Made by a program: the position numbers and the translations under genes. Positions 1 to 11,597 of a stretch of DNA of 64,000 bases are shown one piece after another. This DNA comes from Proteles cristata cristata (lineage: Eukaryota; Chordata; Mammalia; Carnivora; Hyaenidae): the NCBI GenBank assembly GCA_017311185.1, contig JAESUZ010002383.1, forward strand, positions 186,001-250,000, read 5' to 3'. The notes under the pieces are model-generated. The model did not search any database and was not told the DNA's origin. It saw only the letters and a list, made by a program, of their open reading frames with translations. How positions within the stretch are numbered: position 1 is the first letter of the stretch; the number at the start of each line of letters is the position of its first letter.

Positions 1-133
1 TGACTGCCAGCTCAGAGCCTGAAGCCTATTTCAGAGTCTGTGTCTCCCTCTCTCTCTGACCCTCCCCTGCTCACGCTGTCTCTCTCTCTCTCTCTCTCTC
101 CTAGAAATAAAATAAAAATATTTAAAAAAAAAA
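1..133 (+). mobile_element. CAN-SINE (felid tRNA-Lys SINE), 5' end cut by window edge
   Basis: Starts inside the element at TGACTGCCAGCTCAGAGCCTG. It has the CT-rich section, a (TC)n run ending CCTAG at 100-104, AAATAAAATAAA and an A-tail to 133. The CTGACTGCCAGC and CCTAGAAATAAA features are shared with the copy at 32934 and, in reverse complement, with those at 12380 and 26079. This suggests one younger felid subfamily. Confidence 0.9.
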
Positions 134-134
134 G

Positions 135-1260
135 AACCCTTCTAAGTTATCATTTGTTGAACTTTGTAATTTCTAATTAAAATGATGAAATTTAAATAAT
201 TAAATATTAATTTTTACAGTCACTTCGCATTTCTGGCCCAAGCAAATAAGAGGAAAAATATTCCACACGCACGCACACACAAATGACGTCAAATTCAAGG
301 GGAGGGAAGGTATGAGAGAATGGTGTGTCGGGAACGTTTTGCTTCCCAGAACATCAACTGTGCTGATTCAGCCCCTAAGCAAAGCCATTAATTAATGGAA
401 TTTTCTTCCTAAAAATATTAGACTATATTACCGTTTGTTTTCATTAGATGCACGCCATGGTATTATGTCTATTTTCATAGTTCAGTAGCCTCCAGTAGAT
501 GGCACCATTGTGACTCCAAACGTAGTTCCTGTTGACCAGGACTTGTTAGGAAAACCCTTAAAATTTCAAAACATTTATATGTAGTGCAGCATAGTAACAC
601 TTGCAGGGTTGCCTGAAAAAAACAAATACTCCTACAATATCTAGAGAACAAGACAACTGTAGAAGCCGGTAAATGTCCCAAGAACTCCCACAATTTGTCT
701 ATCTCATGCTTTCATAGCTGAAGATTATTGTTATTTAAAATTTTAATTATTTCAGTTATTTTTTAGGAGGGATGGGAATGCACACACACATATTTGATTT
801 TTCTCTCCTTTTACAGATTCCAAAATCCTTCACAAAAATTTCTGTTAGCTCCTCCCATTCTTGCATATTTTCCAAATATATTATAGCCTTGTGTAGAATA
901 AGGATATGAGGATCACTAAAAGGAACAATTTTCTGTCTAGACAGCCCAACTTCTCTTCATTCTGGTTCATTTAACTTTGTCCTACCTTCTGCACATTAAA
1001 TACCTAGAGTAAAGAAGGGTATTCTAGATCTGCAAATCTATAAATCTCTGAAAGTTACAAGATTTATATTTGGTTTTCTGTGCTTTCAGTATGCAGAGTA
1101 ATATCCAATCAGATGTTACCAGCACTTAAAAATCAATACCCACATGTTGTATCTTAAAGATTTATGTGCAAGTTTTCTACTTAAAATTCAGTACACATTT
1201 TTTTTTGTCTAGTGACAGCAGTTTAGTGATTGGGAGGTTGTTTTGGTATTCCATAATGAT
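135..1260. other. Intron sequence, no recognised element
   Basis: AT-rich single-copy-looking DNA. A short ACGCACGCACACACA stretch lies near 266-282. No gene, SINE or L1 recognised. Confidence 0.6.
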
Positions 1261-1261
1261 A

Positions 1262-1324
1262 CTTTTTATTTTATTTTATTTTATTTCATTTCATTATTTC
1301 ATTTCATTTCATTTCATTTCTTTT
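1262..1324. repeat. (TTTTA)n/(TTTCA)n microsatellite
   Basis: TTTTATTTTATTTTA passes into TTTCATTTCATTTCA. It is the expanded tail region of the antisense SINE that follows. Confidence 0.85.
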
Positions 1325-1513
1325 AAGAAACATAGACTATAGAGAAAGAATGTATGGGGAGGGGCAGAGAGATTGAGAGAGAGAATCCCAAGCAGGTTCC
1401 ACACTGTCAGCTGAGAGCCCCATGCAGGGCTAGAACTCATGAACCCTGAGATCTGACCTGAACTGAATTCAGGAGTCAGTTGCTTAACTTACTGAGCCAC
1501 TCAGGCACCTGCC
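1325..1513 (-). mobile_element. CAN-SINE, antisense, diverged
   Basis: Reverse-complement SINE marks in order: GGGGAGGGGCAGAGAGA, AAGCAGGTTCCACACTGTCAG, a degraded B-box region, CTGAGCCACTCAGGCACCT. The level of divergence suggests an older subfamily. Confidence 0.85.
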
Positions 1514-1834
1514 CGCCCCACCCCCTCCAGCCCCACCATAACAGTATTGTAAGCAATGATCTGATAACTCCTCCATGATTTTGATGCAGTAGGGCATAGT
1601 GGTCAGAAGTGAAATGAATACATATCAGTGATACATATCAGTGAGTTTTAGTATCTTCCTGGTTAGCTATTAACTTACTATTTGTAATTATTTACTTCCA
1701 TTATTTACTTACTCTGTTATTAATTATGTTTGCTAAATGAACTTTGGCAAGTCACTCAGAGACACTGAAAATCCCCACGGGCTTCAGGATGCAGGTGACC
1801 TTGGTTGTTCTGTAGGCAGGGAAGTGGGACAGTG

Positions 1835-2085
1835 ATTCCAGATCTAGACAGCAGTGGACATCAGCCCCAGCTCTTCTCCTTGCTGCCTGTATGACCTAAA
1901 GCAGTGAACTCTGAGACTGAGTTTTTCCATCTCCAAACTGGGGGAGATGGTATGTACCTGGCAGTGTGCCATTAAGGATAAGAATTAAACAAGATTGGTG
2001 TTGAGTGTGTATGTGTGGGTGTGTACAGTGTGCAAATATATACACACAGCACCTGTTCTAGAGTAGAAACTCAAAAATGGTGGTG
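1835..2085 (+). repeat. MIR SINE fragment (sense)
   Basis: Diverged MIR core: GTATGACCTAAAGCAGTGAACTC, then GAGTTTTTCCATCTCC with CTGGGGGAGATGG, ending near AGAGTAGAAACTCAAAAA. A small TG/TA-rich stretch lies inside it. Confidence 0.6.
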
Positions 2086-2689
2086 CATTCCTATTCTGCT
2101 TGTACTGAGGTATTAAAAACAGGAGATTAATTATGGTATGTTTTATGACCTCATACATTTTTCTACATGTTAGAATAACTCCCAGATTTTAGAGATTTCC
2201 TGTGGCCTGTGTCTCTCCTTTCCTTTATTTGAGTCCTGGGAAACTTCAGTGCTTTAAAGTAACTCAATGTAACACATCGCTGTGGCTCGTGGAGGTTCAG
2301 TGCAGCTGTCTGTGTGAGTCCTTTGAATATAATAGGGCCACGCTAGGCACTTTGAACAGAAAATTCCAACAATAAACAAATACCACTTTCCTTAATATCC
2401 AAAACATTCCCTGCTCATCCTTTTTCGCAAGGTTCCCAGTTCATTCCTTCATCTCCCTAAATAATCATTGAAGACAAAAGTCCACTTCCCCCAATCCCCA
2501 TATATACAATCCCCTGTATAGCAACAGGCTTTGCTTAGGGTTTCTCCCTGTATGCACTACAACTATGGATGCATGAGTGGCCAGAGTTCTGACTTGGCCC
2601 ATAGAGTTAAGCCAAATTTGTAGTTTTCAGGGGCCTTTGGGAACCATGCTGTACTTGGAAGTTCTGATTATGTTTCTCTCTTGAAATGC
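2086..2689. other. Intron sequence, no recognised element
   Basis: Nothing recognised beyond mild CT-richness around 2400-2500. Confidence 0.5.
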
Positions 2690-2800
2690 TTCGTCTTTCA
2701 TTCGTTAATTCCTTCAACAGATATTGATGAAAAACTTCATATGCCAGTTACTACACCAGGCACTATGGTCCTTCAGCTTTATTCAAAAATATTATCCATC
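2690..2800 (-). repeat. L2 LINE 3' end fragment (antisense)
   Basis: TTCATTCGTTAATTCCTTCAACAGATATTGATG, written as two parts (TTCATTCGTTAATTCC, TTCAACAGATATTGATG), followed by CCAGGCACTATGGTCC, mirrors the L2 terminus TTCAACAAATATTTATTGAGC...GCCAGGCACTG. Confidence 0.6.
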
Positions 2801-2814
2801 AGTTGTTGAATACA

Positions 2815-2928
2815 TGCGAGTGTCAAGTGTTCTACACACATTACCTAATTGCATCCTTGTAGAACTCTGTGAACTAGGGATTATTGGTTACAGACGTGAG
2901 AATTAAGAGCAGAGGATAAGAAATTTAC
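2815..2928 (-). repeat. MIR-like fragment (antisense)
   Basis: GAACTCTGTGAACTAGGGATTATT, here given as its parts GAACTCTGTGAAC and TAGGGATTATT, with GAGAATTAAGAGCAGAGG, resembles the antisense MIR centre. It is strongly diverged. Confidence 0.4.
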
Positions 2929-3016
2929 CAAAAAAAAAAAAAAAAAAAAAGAAAAAGAAGAGGGAGAAAGAAGGAAAGAGGGAGGAATGGAAGCAAGGGA
3001 GAGAGAAAGAGGAAAG
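2929..3016. repeat. Poly(A) run and GA-rich low-complexity tract
   Basis: Over 20 A residues from 2929, then alternating G/A-rich sequence to about 3016. No clear SINE body precedes it. Confidence 0.8.
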
Positions 3017-3385
3017 TAAGTTACAAGTAGTTAACTTGTAAGTGAGTAGCAGAACGCACCATTCCAAAGGAAGGTTCTCTGACACCAGAGTCCATGTTCT
3101 CACCCACTCTGCGTGCTGTGGTTGGAGACATCAAGAGAGGACTTCTGATGCTAGATAGTAAAAAAAAAAACCATATTAAATAATTTAACATGATATCCTA
3201 TATACATAGATAGCAGCAAAGACATAAATGAAGTAAGTTTATTGAATATATAGTCTTACATGTGGTTGGGAAAGTTACAAGAGCTTTGGAAAGTAATTTT
3301 AGACCTCTTGCCCTTAGGATGAAGTAAGGATAAGGATAGTAGGGATCAACAAATGAATAAATGAATAAATGCAAAAGTACATACA

Positions 3386-3938
3386 ATTTTTTTTTAAAGT
3401 TTGTTTAAATTTATTTATTTAAATTCAGGTTAGTTAACATACAGGGAAGTATTGGTTTCAGGGGTAGAACCCATTGATTCATCAATTCATCACTTACATA
3501 TAACACCTAGTACTCATCTCAACAAGTGTCCTCCTCAATGCCCATCACCCATTTAGCCCCTCCCCTCCTCTTCCCCTCCAGCAATCCTCAGTTTATTCTC
3601 TGTACTGAAGAGTCTCATTTGGTTTGCCTCCCTCTCTGTTTCTATCTTATTTTATTTTTCCTTCCCTTCTCCTATGTTTATCTGTTTTGTCTCCTAAATT
3701 TCACATATGAGTGAAATCATACAATATTTGTCTTTCTCTGACTGACTTATTTCACTTAGCATCATACCCTCTGGTTTCATCCATGATGTTGCAAATGACA
3801 AGATTTCATTTCTTTCAATCGCCTAATAGCAATTCATTATATACATACACCATATCTTCATTATCTGTTTGGTAGTTGATGGACATCTGGGCACTTTCCA
3901 TAATTTGGCTATTATTGATACCACTGCTGGTTGGTTTG
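3386..3938 (-). mobile_element. LINE-1 3' fragment (antisense): 3' UTR and ORF2 end
   Basis: T-run at 3388-3396 (L1 tail), then antisense L1 3' UTR with GTATTGGTTTCAGGGGTAG and CACCTAGTACTCATCTC. From about 3730 comes the antisense ORF2 C-terminus (TTATTTCACTTAGCATCATA, then TTGATGGACATCTGGGCAC). It lines up with the younger L1 at 11598-12256 but is more diverged. 5'-truncated near 3930. Confidence 0.85.
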
Positions 3939-3939
3939 T

Positions 3940-3998
<59 letters not shown>

Positions 3999-4001
3999 TT
4001 T
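3939..4001. repeat. (TTTA)n microsatellite
   Basis: About 15 TTTA units between the L1 fragment and an antisense SINE, grown from the SINE tail. Confidence 0.95.
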
Positions 4002-4124
4002 TGAGAAAGAGAGCAGCAGAGGAGCAGAGAAAGAGGAAAAGAGAGAATCCCAAGCAGGCTCTGTGTTGACCTGAGCTGAAATCAGAAGTTGGAGACTTAA
4101 CTGACTGAACCACCCAGGTGCCTC
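4001..4124 (-). mobile_element. CAN-SINE, antisense, short
   Basis: TTGAGAAAGAGAGCAGCAG, AATCCCAAGCAGGCTCTGTG, GACCTGAGCTGAAATCAGAA, ending CTGAACCACCCAGGTGCCTC. The segment between the CAGGCT and GACCTGAGC marks is deleted, so the body is about 70 bp shorter than full length. Confidence 0.85.
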
Positions 4125-4904
4125 ACAGACAAATTATTTTGAAGTTATGTTTGTAAACTGGTTTTGGAAGCTGTAACATAATGATAGTGCATCATATTTA
4201 ATCACCAAAAATAAGTCCCGACATTTTCAGTCAAAGTTCTTGACTTGCACCAAGAGAGTATTAAGTAAGACTTGCAAAGTCACTGAATTGCCCAAGTTAA
4301 CCGTGTGAACTTCAACGTTTTTCTGCCTGCCTGAATTCCATGCTTTAGATAAATACCTTAATGAAAATGTTGGCTTCTCACACTGTCCTGATAAATCTCA
4401 ATTTGATGAACAAAGAAATTTGGGGCTAACTTTTCAGTTTAGTATAAAAAGCATACTGTTGTATCTGAATAAAGTTTTGATTTTTAATGTTTGTATTTAG
4501 AAATCCTAATGAGCATCATTGCAGAGCTGTGAATGATGCTGAAGAAAGCTGTGATAAGAGCTTCCTGGGATACTGACGGACTCGTTCTGGGGCACAAAGG
4601 AACCCATACCAGCCATTGTAAACCTGGGCTCTGACTCTGGCCTCTGTCCACACCTTTCCTCTGTTGACACCAGGTCACTAACACCACTCACCATAGATTT
4701 TTTTTTTTTTTTTTTACCACAGGCTTCTATCTAGTTGCTTCCCCATGAGATTTAGCAGGCAGTCATAAATCATAAAATAAAATAAAAGCCCAAGATTGAC
4801 AATGTATAACCTCCTATAAAAACATTGGAAGCCATATATTTACCAGTATTACTGTCCAACTCCTGATTGTCTGATATACCACATTACATATTGTACTTTA
4901 TTCC
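4125..4904. other. Intron sequence, no recognised element
   Basis: Single-copy-looking. Contains a T-run at 4700-4716. The two short minus-strand frames near 4484-4694 have no recognisable protein features. Confidence 0.5.
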
Positions 4905-4919
4905 TTTGACTTGAAATCT

Positions 4920-5080
4920 TAAACTCCCAAGGCCTCAGTTTTCTCATTGGTAGAATGGAGGGAGTAAAAGTTTTACATTGTAGAATGTTTTTGAGGCCTA
5001 AGTGGAAGAATCCTGGTAAATTGTAGCATAGTTTCTATGTTATGGTAAATGCTCAATAAACAAATATTATTATTCTTGTT
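4920..5080 (+). repeat. MIR SINE 3' part (sense)
   Basis: GGCCTCAGTTTTCTCATTGG, then GAATGGAGGGAGTAAAAG, ending GTAAATGCTCAATAAACAAA with TATTATTATT. This is the typical MIR order. Confidence 0.75.
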
Positions 5081-5399
5081 GGCGTTTTTATTGGGGCTAT
5101 TTTATAATGAAGGCCTTGGCCACCTTATATCTATGCTTTGGACTACTTGATAAATTCTGAGTGCCAATAGCCTGGCCATATTAATACGTCTGTCTAATTG
5201 GGTAAATCTTAGATAAATTTACAGGGCAATGCAAATAGTGATTTATCCCTAATAAACCTAGAAAACCATAGATTTATGAATCATGTATTTCTTCTTCTTC
5301 CTCTCCATTCTGAGTTGAGGTTTGTTTGGATTTTTTTTTTTGGTTGAATTGTTTTTGTTTGTTTGTTTTCCCTGTGCTTCTTTTATACAAAACCAATAC

Positions 5400-5580
5400 A
5401 GCAAAGTAGTTTAGGGCATAGATTCTAATGCCTGACTGTGTCAAAGCCCTGCTCTGCATTTACTAGCTGTGTGACCTTGCCCAAGTTACTAAACAGGACT
5501 GTGCTTTAGTTTTCTGGTCTGGAAAATAAAGAATATAATAGGACATATCTCTGAGGGCTGTGTTGAGCAAAAGTAATACC
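5400..5580 (+). repeat. MIR SINE (sense)
   Basis: TTACTAGCTGTGTGACCTTG and CCCAAGTTACTAAAC are the MIR core, flanked by GCATAGATTCTAATGCCTG upstream and GAAAATAAAGAATATAATAGG downstream. Confidence 0.9.
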
Positions 5581-5610
5581 AGTGAATTCCTTTATACAAA
5601 GCATGCTTAG

Positions 5611-5815
5611 GGGGTGCCTGAGTGGCTCAATCAGTTAAGTGTCGGACTTTGGCTCAGGTCATGATCTCATAGTTTGTGGGTTCGAGCCCCGCGTCGTACT
5701 GTGTGCTGACAGCTAGCCCAGAGCCTGGAGCCTGTTTCAGGTTCTCTATCCCCCCTCTCTCTCTGACCCTCCCCTGCTCACGCTGTCTCTCTCTGTCTCA
5801 GAAATGAGTAAAACA

Positions 5816-5846
<31 letters not shown>

Positions 5847-5849
5847 ATG
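5611..5849 (+). mobile_element. CAN-SINE, full length, with TA-expanded tail
   Basis: Head GGGGTGCCTGAGTGGCTC, B-box-like GGGTTCGAGCCCCGCGTCG, CT-rich section and a (TA)n tail at 5815-5838. Target-site duplications AAGCATGCTTAG (5599-5610) and AAGCATGGTTAG (5850-5861) differ at one base. Confidence 0.95.
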
Positions 5850-5861
5850 AAGCATGGTTAG

Positions 5862-7740
5862 AATTATGCATGTGTTAACCATTATTAAAATTTTCTTCTT
5901 TATCTTTTAAGGGTGGTTTATTCCATTGCCTCTCTTTAAAAGTCCCTCCATAACACAGAACCAATTATCTTATTCCTAAATATATTCAGATATATCACAG
6001 TATTGATTATAATATATCAGAACTTTTATAAAGCCCATGTAAGTATGTACAAACTAGATTTTAAAAATATACTTGACCAGTAGACATGAAGGTTAATGAG
6101 TTTCTAGGCTAGAATAAGTATTAACATAAAGATATTTTTTAGCCCTAGGGAGAAGCAAAGATGGCTACTTTGTGGACAGAGACAAAAAGACAATAACACA
6201 GTATTGTTTGAGGCTGAGAATAAAGTCAGTCAAAGCGGAGAGCTGCTCAACAGGTGACAGTGTGGTGTTGGGTCAGATGTTCAAAAGAATCACCATTTGC
6301 TGTTAGGAAGAATGGCCAGATGCCAGGAGGGGCTTAGGGGATACATGTTGAATTCTGAAAGCCTGGGGGATGTCTTAGATTGGATTCCTCAGAGGCAGGC
6401 TCTGACAGAAAGATTCATGTGCAGTAATTTGTAGGAAGTGTTTCTGGGAGGGGAGAAGGAGCTGGGAACAGGATAGGTAAAATATCAAGCAAAGTTGGAA
6501 TGAAGATAGCATTGGTTCAATCCCGCAGACAGATGCTCGGGACCTCATAGGTCTGATGAAGACTGGTGAGCTGCAGCAAAGAGTCAGTCTTTGGTTAAAG
6601 ACCAGCTCTATTACCCACCCCAGAGCACACAGGAAAGCCTGTTTTTGCATTCGGAGAGCAGACTGCTGGAAATGAGTCTGTCGGTTGTGGAGAGTGAAAA
6701 CATACTGAGAGCTGGCATAAAGAAAAATGGCAAAGGGAGCCTTCTGAGGTGACATGGCAGAGCATTGATAGCTTCTGGTGTTGAAGTGGTGGCAATTTAT
6801 GTCTGAATGCATCGGGGCTAGGGGGGCTGGAAGGTATTAAGGACTCATTGTTATTCCATTTGCCTTTTTAAAAATTGACTGTGGTGACTTTTGTGATACT
6901 GTTTATATCCCTAGGGATAGCTCATTATGTATTCTTCCAATTTTTAAGGTATGTCATTCCCATGTGTTTGCCTTAGTTACTAAAAATGAGAATCCGAATG
7001 ATCACTTAGATGTGTTGTATATTATCTAAAGTACTCACATACATATTTCCTTCTTGAACCTGTAACAACTCTGTGAATGAATAAAAACATGACATCCTTC
7101 TCTCATTTCCTGAGACAAAGTGCTTGTACTGTTAGATAACATCTGAGTCACAAATAAAACCCAGAAAAATGTCCTTCTCTGTCCAGCAGCTTAGCTAGGC
7201 TGAGAACTGAAGGAGAGCTTTAGACCGTTAGAAATGCTTAGTCACGATAATTTTGATCGTTATCAGTACATTAATGAGTATAGAATGGAAACTGTGTTTA
7301 TTACATTTAAATACAGAGACTGTGATGATTGTGTCTCTACCAGTATTCTCTTGCCTAAAACGTTTGATGTTATTTATGTAACTCTGCAGGTATTGGGTAC
7401 ATTTTGCTTTCCCAGAAAGTTCAGTTCTGCTAGAGAAATCTGTGTATTTTGATTGTTGAAGATAGGAGAATGTTAAACAGGTTTTCGGTGAGTCCTTGGA
7501 TGGTCCACTGCCATCATGCAATTGTCAAAAGCCATGTTTCAGGTGGAAACCAATCGCTCAGTTGCAATGTCAACACTTTTATTTAACAGTAATTTTCTCA
7601 ACCAAAGAAGAGCAAAGTTAGGTTACAGATGTGTTTTGTACACTCCTTGCTCTATCTTAATTTTGTTTTATTCTTTTTCTCACTTCTTCTATATTGCCTA
7701 AATCTTAGGAATTTTCATAGTTTCAGCCAGTCTCTCCATT
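5862..7740. other. Intron sequence, mostly unrecognised
   Basis: No SINE or L1 recognised. The 145-codon minus-strand frame at 6375-6812 lacks domain features and lies in purine-rich + strand DNA. The area around 6370-6600 looks like a very diverged repeat that I could not name. Confidence 0.5.
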
Positions 7741-7742
7741 CC

Positions 7743-8062
7743 TATGGACTGAATTGTGGCCTTCCATTCCCCCTCCCCCATGCAAATATGGAAGTCCCAG
7801 CCCACAGTGGGACTGTATGGGGTCTTGGGGGGAGGGGCTAGGGTTAGATGTGGTTAGGAGGGTGGAGTCCTGAACATGAGAAGCACCCTTCTCCGTCTCC
7901 CACATCTGCAAGGCAGGATAGAGCTGTCACCAGAAACCAACCATCCTGACACCCTGATCTCGGACCTCTCAGCCTTTAGAAGTGTGAGAGAAAATTCTTC
8001 TGTTGTTTACGCCAGTCGGTCTTTGATATTTCATATGGTAGCCCAAACAGATTAAGACACCA
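7743..8062 (+). mobile_element. MaLR-like solo LTR (MLT1/MST type), diverged
   Basis: Same order as the LTR at 26857: ACTGAATTGTGGCC, GGTTAGATGTGGTTAGGAGG, AAACCAACCATCCTGACACC, CTGATCTCGGACCTCTCAGC, TTCTTCTGTTGTTTACGCCA, GGTAGCCCAAACAGATTAAG. It is LTR-only, with no internal region next to it. Family name is by recognition. Confidence 0.7.
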
Positions 8063-9330
8063 TTCTTGCTATTCTGGAACTAACCTGGAACAAGAGGGAA
8101 TTAAGAGAAAATTTAATCAGCATTGCCTGCACTTGGCCCAGATATTAAAATGGAGATTACTTTCAGTCCCCTAAATTTGATGAAGAATCTGATAAATGCC
8201 ATTATACTGAAATATTCATCAGACTTCTTCTGCCTTTTCCAGGGAGTCAGGCACAGCTTTCAATCCAAAAGATGTCTGAAAGTGACTTAGGTCTGATCAT
8301 TACATGCCTCTCAGACTGCCCAGTCTTGCTGGTGGAACATTTGTAGTAACATTTAAAAATATCAACATTTTATTTTTCTTTTGCAGTGAAGAGAGCTGAT
8401 TCATGATGAATTCCTCTGTCCCTCTCTTCACCATCTGTCTCCTCCTCAGTGTTGATTTCCTGTTGACATTAAAAGGAGCAACACATTTGAAGAAGTTAGG
8501 ATGGAAGCTTTAAATGTAATGATTAACTTTTTTAAAAGCTTGGACCACATTTTCTTATAAAGTCATTAAAATTATTGTGAATCATTTATCTCATATAGTA
8601 GAACTTCTTTATGGTCCTGGAAACATCAGTATTCCCTGTACCCTCAAAAGCCCAAGAAAAATATCAGAAAGAGATTTATTTCCACAGTAGAATGAGAGGA
8701 GGGGGATCTGGTGAGAAGCTGATAAAAGAGTCTTATGATTCAGTAATATACGACCTATCAAATCCAGCTCTGATGTGGAGGCTCTCAACATTTTATATTC
8801 CCAGTGGAATGTTTCTGTTACCTTTCACCTTCTTCCTGTTCCCCATTTGACAGTAATTATGCATGTCCATGCAGGGTTATTTGGCACATCTATGTGTTGG
8901 TTTCACGTCCATTTTTGTTAGATTATTCATACGTAGAAATCAGCAAGAATTGCTTCAGACAATTCTGGATGACAATAATGGATACATGCATGGAATGCAA
9001 TCACAATGTGTTTCTCATTCCCCTGGGCTGCGTCACAAGGAGATAGTCATATTTCAAAGATCATTTCTTGCTCATTTTTGATCCTCCTTGATCCTGCTTC
9101 ATAACTCCTAATATATTTTTGAATTGTCCTCTTAGTGAGAAGGCCCAAGTTTATATATCAATATATCTGTATCACAAAAGGTCTCAAAGATTGGATGCTT
9201 TTTGTGTGTGAATTATAGATAATCTGTTAAGAAACCTTAAACTATTTTCTAATTTGTCCACCTGTTATTCAAGACGTCAACGTGAGATCAGAAATTAATC
9301 CAAACATGAATTAATGTGGTTTGGATGGAT
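8063..9330. other. Intron sequence, no recognised element
   Basis: Nothing recognised. The short overlapping + strand frames at 8611-9081 have no domain features. Confidence 0.5.
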
Positions 9331-9556
9331 ATTTATTTATTTATTTATTTATCTTAGTATTTTTATTTATTATTGAGAGAGAGAGAGAGTGAATAGGAGA
9401 GGGACAGAGACAGAGACGGAGACACAGAATCTGAAGCAGGCTCCAGGCTCTGAGCTGGTAGCATAGACCCTGACACAGAGCTCGAACTCATGAGCCCTGA
9501 GATCATGACCTGAGCCAAAGTTGCACGCTCAACCGATGGAGCCACCCAGGTGCCCC
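9331..9556 (-). mobile_element. CAN-SINE, antisense, with ATTT tail repeat
   Basis: (ATTT)n at 9331-9371 is the tail. The body then runs GAGAGAGAGAGAGAG, GAAGCAGGCTCCAGGCTC, GAGATCATGACCTGAGCC, ending GAGCCACCCAGGTGCCCC at 9556. Confidence 0.93.
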
Positions 9557-10204
9557 TAACATGAACAAAGCACTTCATCCATCTGCCTATTTTGGGAAAA
9601 ACAAGACATGTTAAAGTGAAAATAAATGGATGAACTTCGTATCAGTGATACCTTTTTACTCTGTTGATACATGAGAATATTAGTTTTAACTATAGGAGAT
9701 TGCCAACATTTGGCCATTTCAACCTACAGAAAACCCTGTCAGTTACAAATGATTTGATCTAATAATATAGTCTCGTATCATTTACAATATAATTGGTGTT
9801 TGTGATGTCATTGGGCTATTCGAATTTTGATATGCAACACTTTTGAATACAACCCGAGCTTCAAATTTTTACCTTCTGAAAAGTCCAATTTAGGAGAGCA
9901 CATAATTGAAGGTGCTTAGCCATATGTGAGAAATTTGGTGAGAAAGATTGTTATTAAGAACAAGCCAATGAAAACTCTATTAAGTAAATAATACACTGAA
10001 CAATCTAAATATTGATGAAATTCTTGCATTTGAAATTAGAAGTAATGAGTCCTAACTGCCTATTTCTATACATTGTTCCTGTTGATAAGGAAACTTTGAA
10101 GATTTCCTCACTTGTATTTTTCTTCCTCCGTAGATATAAAAGCATTTATTTTGTTTTATTATAAATAATATTCATACAAGTCATACTTAATACTTAGTTC
10201 TTCA
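9557..10204. other. Intron sequence, no recognised element
   Basis: AT-rich, nothing recognised. Confidence 0.5.
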
Positions 10205-10490
10205 TTTCTTTTATCCATCTTGTGTGCTAGGTTCTCTTCTAAGCATAGAGTTGTTGGTGTGGCCAGATCAGATAGGGTTCCTGTTCTTAAGAAGTTTACA
10301 TTCTAATGTGAGCAGCCGAATACATACATAAATAAGATGTGTTCAGTGTAATGAAAAGCAGAGGCCTGCAGGGGGTGGAAGGAGATCTTTCAGATGGACT
10401 GGTCAGGGCAGGCCTCTCTGAGGAGACATTTGCACAGGATCCTGAATCAGCTGGAACAAAACTGCAAGTGATGACTTCACCTCATAAGGG
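10205..10490 (-). repeat. L2 LINE fragment (antisense)
   Basis: TTAAGAAGTTTACATTCTAA, then GGTCAGGGCAGGCCTCTCTG and AGGAGACATTTGCACAGG, matches the antisense L2 3' region in the expected order. The 10339-10551 frame is read from this repeat and is not a gene. Confidence 0.75.
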
Positions 10491-10499
10491 ATCTGAGAC

Positions 10500-11582
10500 A
10501 ACAACAGAAACAGAAAGAAGCCAATGTCTATGCAGTGGGAGAAAGGTGTGAGCTGCAGATGGAGGTAGAAGGTTGGAGTGAAGTGGGTGTGCAGGATATT
10601 CAACGTCTCTCTGATTTTTTTCATCTGGAGTCTAGCAATTCTATTTAAAATGACTAGGGGAGGGGGGAGACACTTTAGATAATGTGTCTTTAACTTCTTC
10701 ACCTTACTTTTGTTTCCTTTCCCTTAAATCTCTTGAGGCTTTCTAAGACATTATTATCCCATCTCCGCTACAGCTCTGCCATCTGGTTTACCCCATGTTC
10801 CTTTTGTGGCTCTCCTCTCCTACCTAGGAGTGACTCACAATTTGCATATAGTACAACCGAATTTTGAGAGTGTACCCAAAGTAAATTCACACATAGGCAT
10901 AAAGGGAAACATCAAGATTGGGTAGGATCTTTATTTTGTTATATTTCCCCAAAACCAGTTTACTTGGGATGGAGGAGAGATATTTAAAATTTAGAAAAAG
11001 AGACATGGGGCAATGGAAAGATTATAACAAGTTACTCTTAGTGAACATATCACCATGCTCATTCTGTAATCTTTTTGTAGTGTTACCAAATATTTACCAA
11101 AGTGAATAACCTATAAAGTAGGTATCTTGTAATTTATTACTTTAGTGTAAGTAAAGAAGAATTTGGGAAATATAGTGTTTAAAATGTTTATACAGTTTTG
11201 TACTTTACAATTTAAATTGTAATTTAAATTTCCAGGTAGAGAAGAGAGCACTGTTTGATAATAAACAGTTAGGTGGTAGAATTGTCACTTGCCACAGAAG
11301 GTCTGCATTTGATTCTCACTGCTCATAATTTGACAGGAGACTTTCCTCTTAAATGTTTAGTGAGCATTTAATTATTTATTACAGTAAATATTCACTTATT
11401 GAATAGAGGAATGAAATGGAGAAGATAAAATGCAAATGCAGATGCTTAGTCATGATGGCATATCTATATTTACTTTTGTGAGTAAAGAAAGTTGCAAGTT
11501 TAATATGTATTTATTTACATCACTAACAAGTAATAAATATAGGTTCATTTAAATATTTTGAGTTTTAAATATAGCTTGCTAT
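10500..11582. other. Intron sequence, no recognised element
   Basis: AT-rich. Contains a perfect 18-bp palindrome at 11205-11222. No gene recognised. Confidence 0.5.
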
Positions 11583-11597
11583 TGCATGGCCTTTCTT
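11583..11597. repeat. Target-site duplication of L1 (left)
   Basis: TGCATGGCCTTTCTT, identical to 12257-12271. Confidence 0.95.

Noticed and set aside
5611..5690. tRNA-like A and B box sequence in SINE heads (all copies)
   Set aside because: These are tRNA-Lys-derived SINE promoters. No cloverleaf with paired acceptor stem is preserved, so no tRNA gene is called.
6375..6812. 145-codon minus-strand frame
   Set aside because: No recognisable domain, and it lies inside an intron of the opposite strand in what seems to be diverged repeat sequence.
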